Shown: one piece after another, positions 61,608-64,000 of the stretch | Layout: each line of letters starts with the position of its first letter | Position numbering within the stretch: position 1 is the first letter of the stretch | From: Vulcanimicrobiota bacterium | GTDB lineage: Bacteria; Vulcanimicrobiota; Xenobia; Xenobiales; JADMJV01 | Reading direction: 5' to 3' | DNA length: 64,000 nt | Assembly (NCBI GenBank): GCA_019637395.1 | Contig: JAHBVR010000017.1 | Span: 1 to 64,000 of the forward strand | Program-made: the position numbers and the translations under genes | The notes under the pieces: generated by a model | Told to the model about the DNA's origin: nothing | Seen by the model: the letters and a program-made list of their open reading frames with translations, nothing else | The model's database searches: none

Positions 61608-62531
61608 TCAGCGCTGGTGCCCCTCCAGGAGATGGTGGATCCAGCGCAGCTTCTCCAGCACCGGCTTACCCAGCACGAAAGGGTAGAGATCGCTGATGCC
61701 CATACTGCGGTTGATGCTGTTGAGGGCGAAGGTCAGCCGGCTCCAATCCTGGATCATGTCGTCGAAGGTCTGTGTGTCCAGGCGTCCCAAGCCAAATTCG
61801 GACGAGGTTTGCAAGGTATCGCGCATGTGCAGGTAATGAGCCCAGCTTTCGGCCCAATCCTCCCAGGGGTGCATGCTGGCGTAGGCGCTGATGAATCCTT
61901 GCTCGCGCCAGTCGGGCAGAGGGCCCTCTCGATAGTGACGATCCAGGCACTGCTGGTAGTCCTGGCGCTCGTCTCCGAAGACCTGGCGAAAGGCGGGCAG
62001 GTCCTTGACGAGTACGGTCCAGTAGTGGTGTGCGCTTTCGTGGCGGAAGTGGCCGAGCAGCGTGCGGTAGGGCTCATTCATATCGACGCGCATTTTTTCC
62101 CGGGTGGGATCATCGGCTTCGCCGGCGTTGATAGTGATCAGTCCGTTGGAATAGCCGGTCAACACCGGCTGGGCCCCGGGCACCAGGAAATCGAACTGCA
62201 GGTCGTCGAGCGGCAGTTGCAATTCAATCAGGCTGAAAACCAGGCGCTTCTTGGCCATTTCCAGGCGCCACCAGCGCTGCAGGTTGCCGGCCAGGCTCAG
62301 GTCGGGAATGGTGCGGTTGAGGCGGCAAGCCCGGCAGTAATCGCCTACCTGGCGGGTCAGCCAGTTGCACACGTTGTGCTCGGTGTAGTTGCGGCACTTG
62401 GACAGTCCCTCTTGGGGTAAGGCCAGCATTCCCCTCTCTGGGAAGTAGCCCAGTTCCTTCTGACAGTTCAGGCACTGGACGTTCTCGAAGAAGACGGTGT
62501 GGCGGCAGTGGGAGCAAGCGAAGATTTTCAT
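61608..62531 (-). CDS. Zinc-ribbon putative metallopeptidase (Peptidase_Mx-like)
   Basis: The 307-residue protein has an N-terminal zinc ribbon (FACSHCRHTVFFENVQCLNC), a second Cys set (KCRNYTEHNVCNW ... DYCRACRLNR), and a catalytic HExxH motif in LLGHFRHESAHHYW. A downstream EDWAESWAHYLH segment probably gives the third metal ligand. This fits the putative zinc-binding metallopeptidase family (PF15887). No signal peptide. It lies 17 bases before the hybrid kinase on the same strand, so the two are probably co-transcribed. Confidence 0.85.
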   Translation of the reverse strand: MKIFACSHCRHTVFFENVQCLNCQKELGYFPERGMLALPQEGLSKCRNYTEHNVCNWLTRQVGDYCRACRLNRTIPDLSLAGNLQRWWRLEMAKKRLVFSLIELQLPLDDLQFDFLVPGAQPVLTGYSNGLITINAGEADDPTREKMRVDMNEPYRTLLGHFRHESAHHYWTVLVKDLPAFRQVFGDERQDYQQCLDRHYREGPLPDWREQGFISAYASMHPWEDWAESWAHYLHMRDTLQTSSEFGLGRLDTQTFDDMIQDWSRLTFALNSINRSMGISDLYPFVLGKPVLEKLRWIHHLLEGHQR

Positions 62532-62646
62532 CCTGGCGGAAGCCTACGAGGTTCGGCTCGCGCTGTCTCGGTACCGGCGTCCTTCAGGAAGTCTTAAGGA
62601 AAGTACCAGCTTAGCGTTCAGTTGGCCTGTTTAGGCTGATTGGCAG

Positions 62647-64000
62647 ATGGTCATCGATGCGGAAACCTGTCGTCTGAGCGAGGTCATGACCCGCCGCTAT
62701 CGTCTGGTCTCCCTGCTGGGGCAGGGAGGAATGGGGCGGGTCTTCCTGTGCGAAGGCGAGGAAGGCCGGGTGGCCGTCAAGGTCACCGAGGCGCATAAGC
62801 AATTTCGCCATGAGGCCGGCATTCTCAAGGGCTTGAGCCATCGGCATCTGGTCGGGGTGCGCGATTATCTCGAAGAAGATGGCTTCGGCTACCTGGTGAT
62901 GGACTATGTGCCGGGGGAGACACTGGCTCAGCGGGTGGCCCGCCAGGGTCCGGTCGAGGTGGCCAAAGTGCTGGACTGGGCCTTGCAGCTCTGCGAAGTG
63001 CTGGACTTCCTGCATGGCCAGAATCCCAAGATTTTGTTTCGCGACCTCAAGCCTTCCAATGTCATGGTAGACTCTCGGGACCAATTGAAGCTGATTGACT
63101 TTGGTATCGCCCGGGTGCAGGTGACGGGCGTGCTGACAGCCACCTTTTTGCAAGGCATCGGCTCGGCCGGCTACGCTCCGCTGGAACAGTACCAGGGAGC
63201 CGGCAGCACCGACGAGCGCTCCGACATCTACGCTCTGGGCGCCACCCTTTATCATTTGCTGACCGGGCGTACTCCGCCCAGCCCCATCGACCTGGTGGCC
63301 GAGGACAGCCAGCTACCTTCGGTGCGCTATCTCAATCCTCAGGTTCCTACCTGGCTGGATTTGGTCATCAAAAAGATGCTGGCCACCCGCAAGGAAAATC
63401 GTTTCCAGTCCGCTTCCGAAGCCGCTATGGCGCTGCGCCAGATGTTGACGGTCGAGGAAGATCTGCCGACCGAAGTCTTGGCGCCGGTGCGGCGCCGCGA
63501 AGAAAATGTGCTCTATGCGCTCACCGGTGTATTGACCACGGCGGCGGTGGGGTTGATGGGTTGGCTGTTCGTAACCAGTCAGGCCACCTCCGAGCCGCTG
63601 CCACCTTCCTCCCCGCCGGTGATCCTCGCCGCCGCTTCGGCTACCGTCGTGGAAAAGCCCGAGCCGCTGCCGGCCAGCTTGCCGGTAGCGCCGTCCCAGA
63701 AAAAAACCGTCAAGCCGATCCTTCACAAAAAAACCGTGGTGACCCCGAAGGTCACCCCGCCACCGCTGCTCCCGGAAATTGCTTATCCTACGCGGGTGCC
63801 GGTGGTGGCCAAGAAAGAAACGGCGGTGGCCGAGGCTCCAGCCGCGCCGCCCCTGACGGTGGCCGAGCCGCCAGTGCCTGAGGAAGTGGTTCCCGAGGTC
63901 AAGCCGAGTCCTACCGAGACGCCGCCTCCCATCTATTCGATTTCGCTGCCCCCTCAGCATGGCCCGGAGCCGGGGGGACCGAGGATGGGTGGTGGGCCCG
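62647..64000 (+). CDS. PknB-type Ser/Thr kinase, cut by the window edge
   Basis: Open from ATG 62647 to the end of the window (more than 450 residues, no stop). The kinase domain (about 17-280) has GQGGMGRVF, Lys in VAVKVTEA, FRDLKPSN (Phe for His of HRD), IDFGIAR, and GSAGYAPLEQ in the APE place. A membrane helix follows (LYALTGVLTTAAVGLMGWLF), then a long Pro/Lys/Val-rich outer region. The FRD form occurs in other bacterial kinases and need not abolish activity. Motif copies at 62795 (HKQF) and 63778 (EIAY). 3' partial. Confidence 0.9.
   Translation, partial: MVIDAETCRLSEVMTRRYRLVSLLGQGGMGRVFLCEGEEGRVAVKVTEAHKQFRHEAGILKGLSHRHLVGVRDYLEEDGFGYLVMDYVPGETLAQRVARQGPVEVAKVLDWALQLCEVLDFLHGQNPKILFRDLKPSNVMVDSRDQLKLIDFGIARVQVTGVLTATFLQGIGSAGYAPLEQYQGAGSTDERSDIYALGATLYHLLTGRTPPSPIDLVAEDSQLPSVRYLNPQVPTWLDLVIKKMLATRKENRFQSASEAAMALRQMLTVEEDLPTEVLAPVRRREENVLYALTGVLTTAAVGLMGWLFVTSQATSEPLPPSSPPVILAAASATVVEKPEPLPASLPVAPSQKKTVKPILHKKTVVTPKVTPPPLLPEIAYPTRVPVVAKKETAVAEAPAAPPLTVAEPPVPEEVVPEVKPSPTETPPPIYSISLPPQHGPEPGGPRMGGGP

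Overview
The window is GC-rich bacterial DNA from a cell with an outer membrane: it encodes a complete RND pump with a TolC-type outer-membrane channel, pilin-like secretion genes and many two-component and Ser/Thr kinase regulators. The gene mix (clostripain-type C11 peptidases, TgpA/DUF58/MoxR, DUF1800, SARP-type regulators, HEAT-repeat giants, Ku/LigD) suits a large-genome environmental lineage, of a kind seen in poorly cultured phyla. I cannot name the organism from sequence alone. No rRNA, tRNA or CRISPR array was recognised.

Layout. 0.2-2.1 kb: a group II intron whose reverse transcriptase is broken. 2.2-6.4 kb: an M48 peptidase with an in-frame stop, an MFS transporter, a GNAT acetyltransferase, two unknown genes and a collapsed DegT/StrS aminotransferase. 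6.4-11.1 kb: a divergent two-component pair (GAF histidine kinase; REC-BTAD regulator). 11.1-17.3 kb: pilin-like proteins, a membrane Ser/Thr kinase, a PilC/GspF-like protein and a polysaccharide deacetylase. 17.5-30.3 kb: two C11 peptidases (one fused to a YidD domain), a Cys-containing 18-residue-repeat protein, a CHAP-like hydrolase, a kinase/MoxR/DUF58/TgpA operon, a lipase-like hydrolase and an unknown protein. 30.3-41.3 kb: a beta-propeller protein, tandem HEAT-repeat genes (the first frameshifted), DUF1800, a DUF1152 remnant and a HIT protein. 41.3-45.0 kb: DUF6766, LigD and Ku (end joining). 45.1-51.0 kb: an RND efflux operon. 51.1-54.7 kb: a pseudokinase, a probable DUF2103 protein, a SABATH methyltransferase, an HTH protein and a DUF4919 remnant. 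54.8-64.0 kb: aconitase, a universal stress protein, a NarL-type regulator, a hybrid kinase, a zinc metallopeptidase and a PknB-type kinase running off the edge.

The most unusual signal is not a gene. The 9-mer ATAAGCAAT (extended AAGATAAGCAATTA) occurs 34 times on both strands, inside genes, in gene remnants and as head-to-head pairs forming perfect inverted repeats between genes. By base composition well under one copy is expected. The pattern resembles the DNA uptake sequences of Neisseria and Pasteurellaceae, and the copies are densest in the ligD-ku operon. Several genes carry premature stops or frameshifts, so either gene decay or sequencing indels must be considered. Site coordinates were counted by hand and may be off by about one base.
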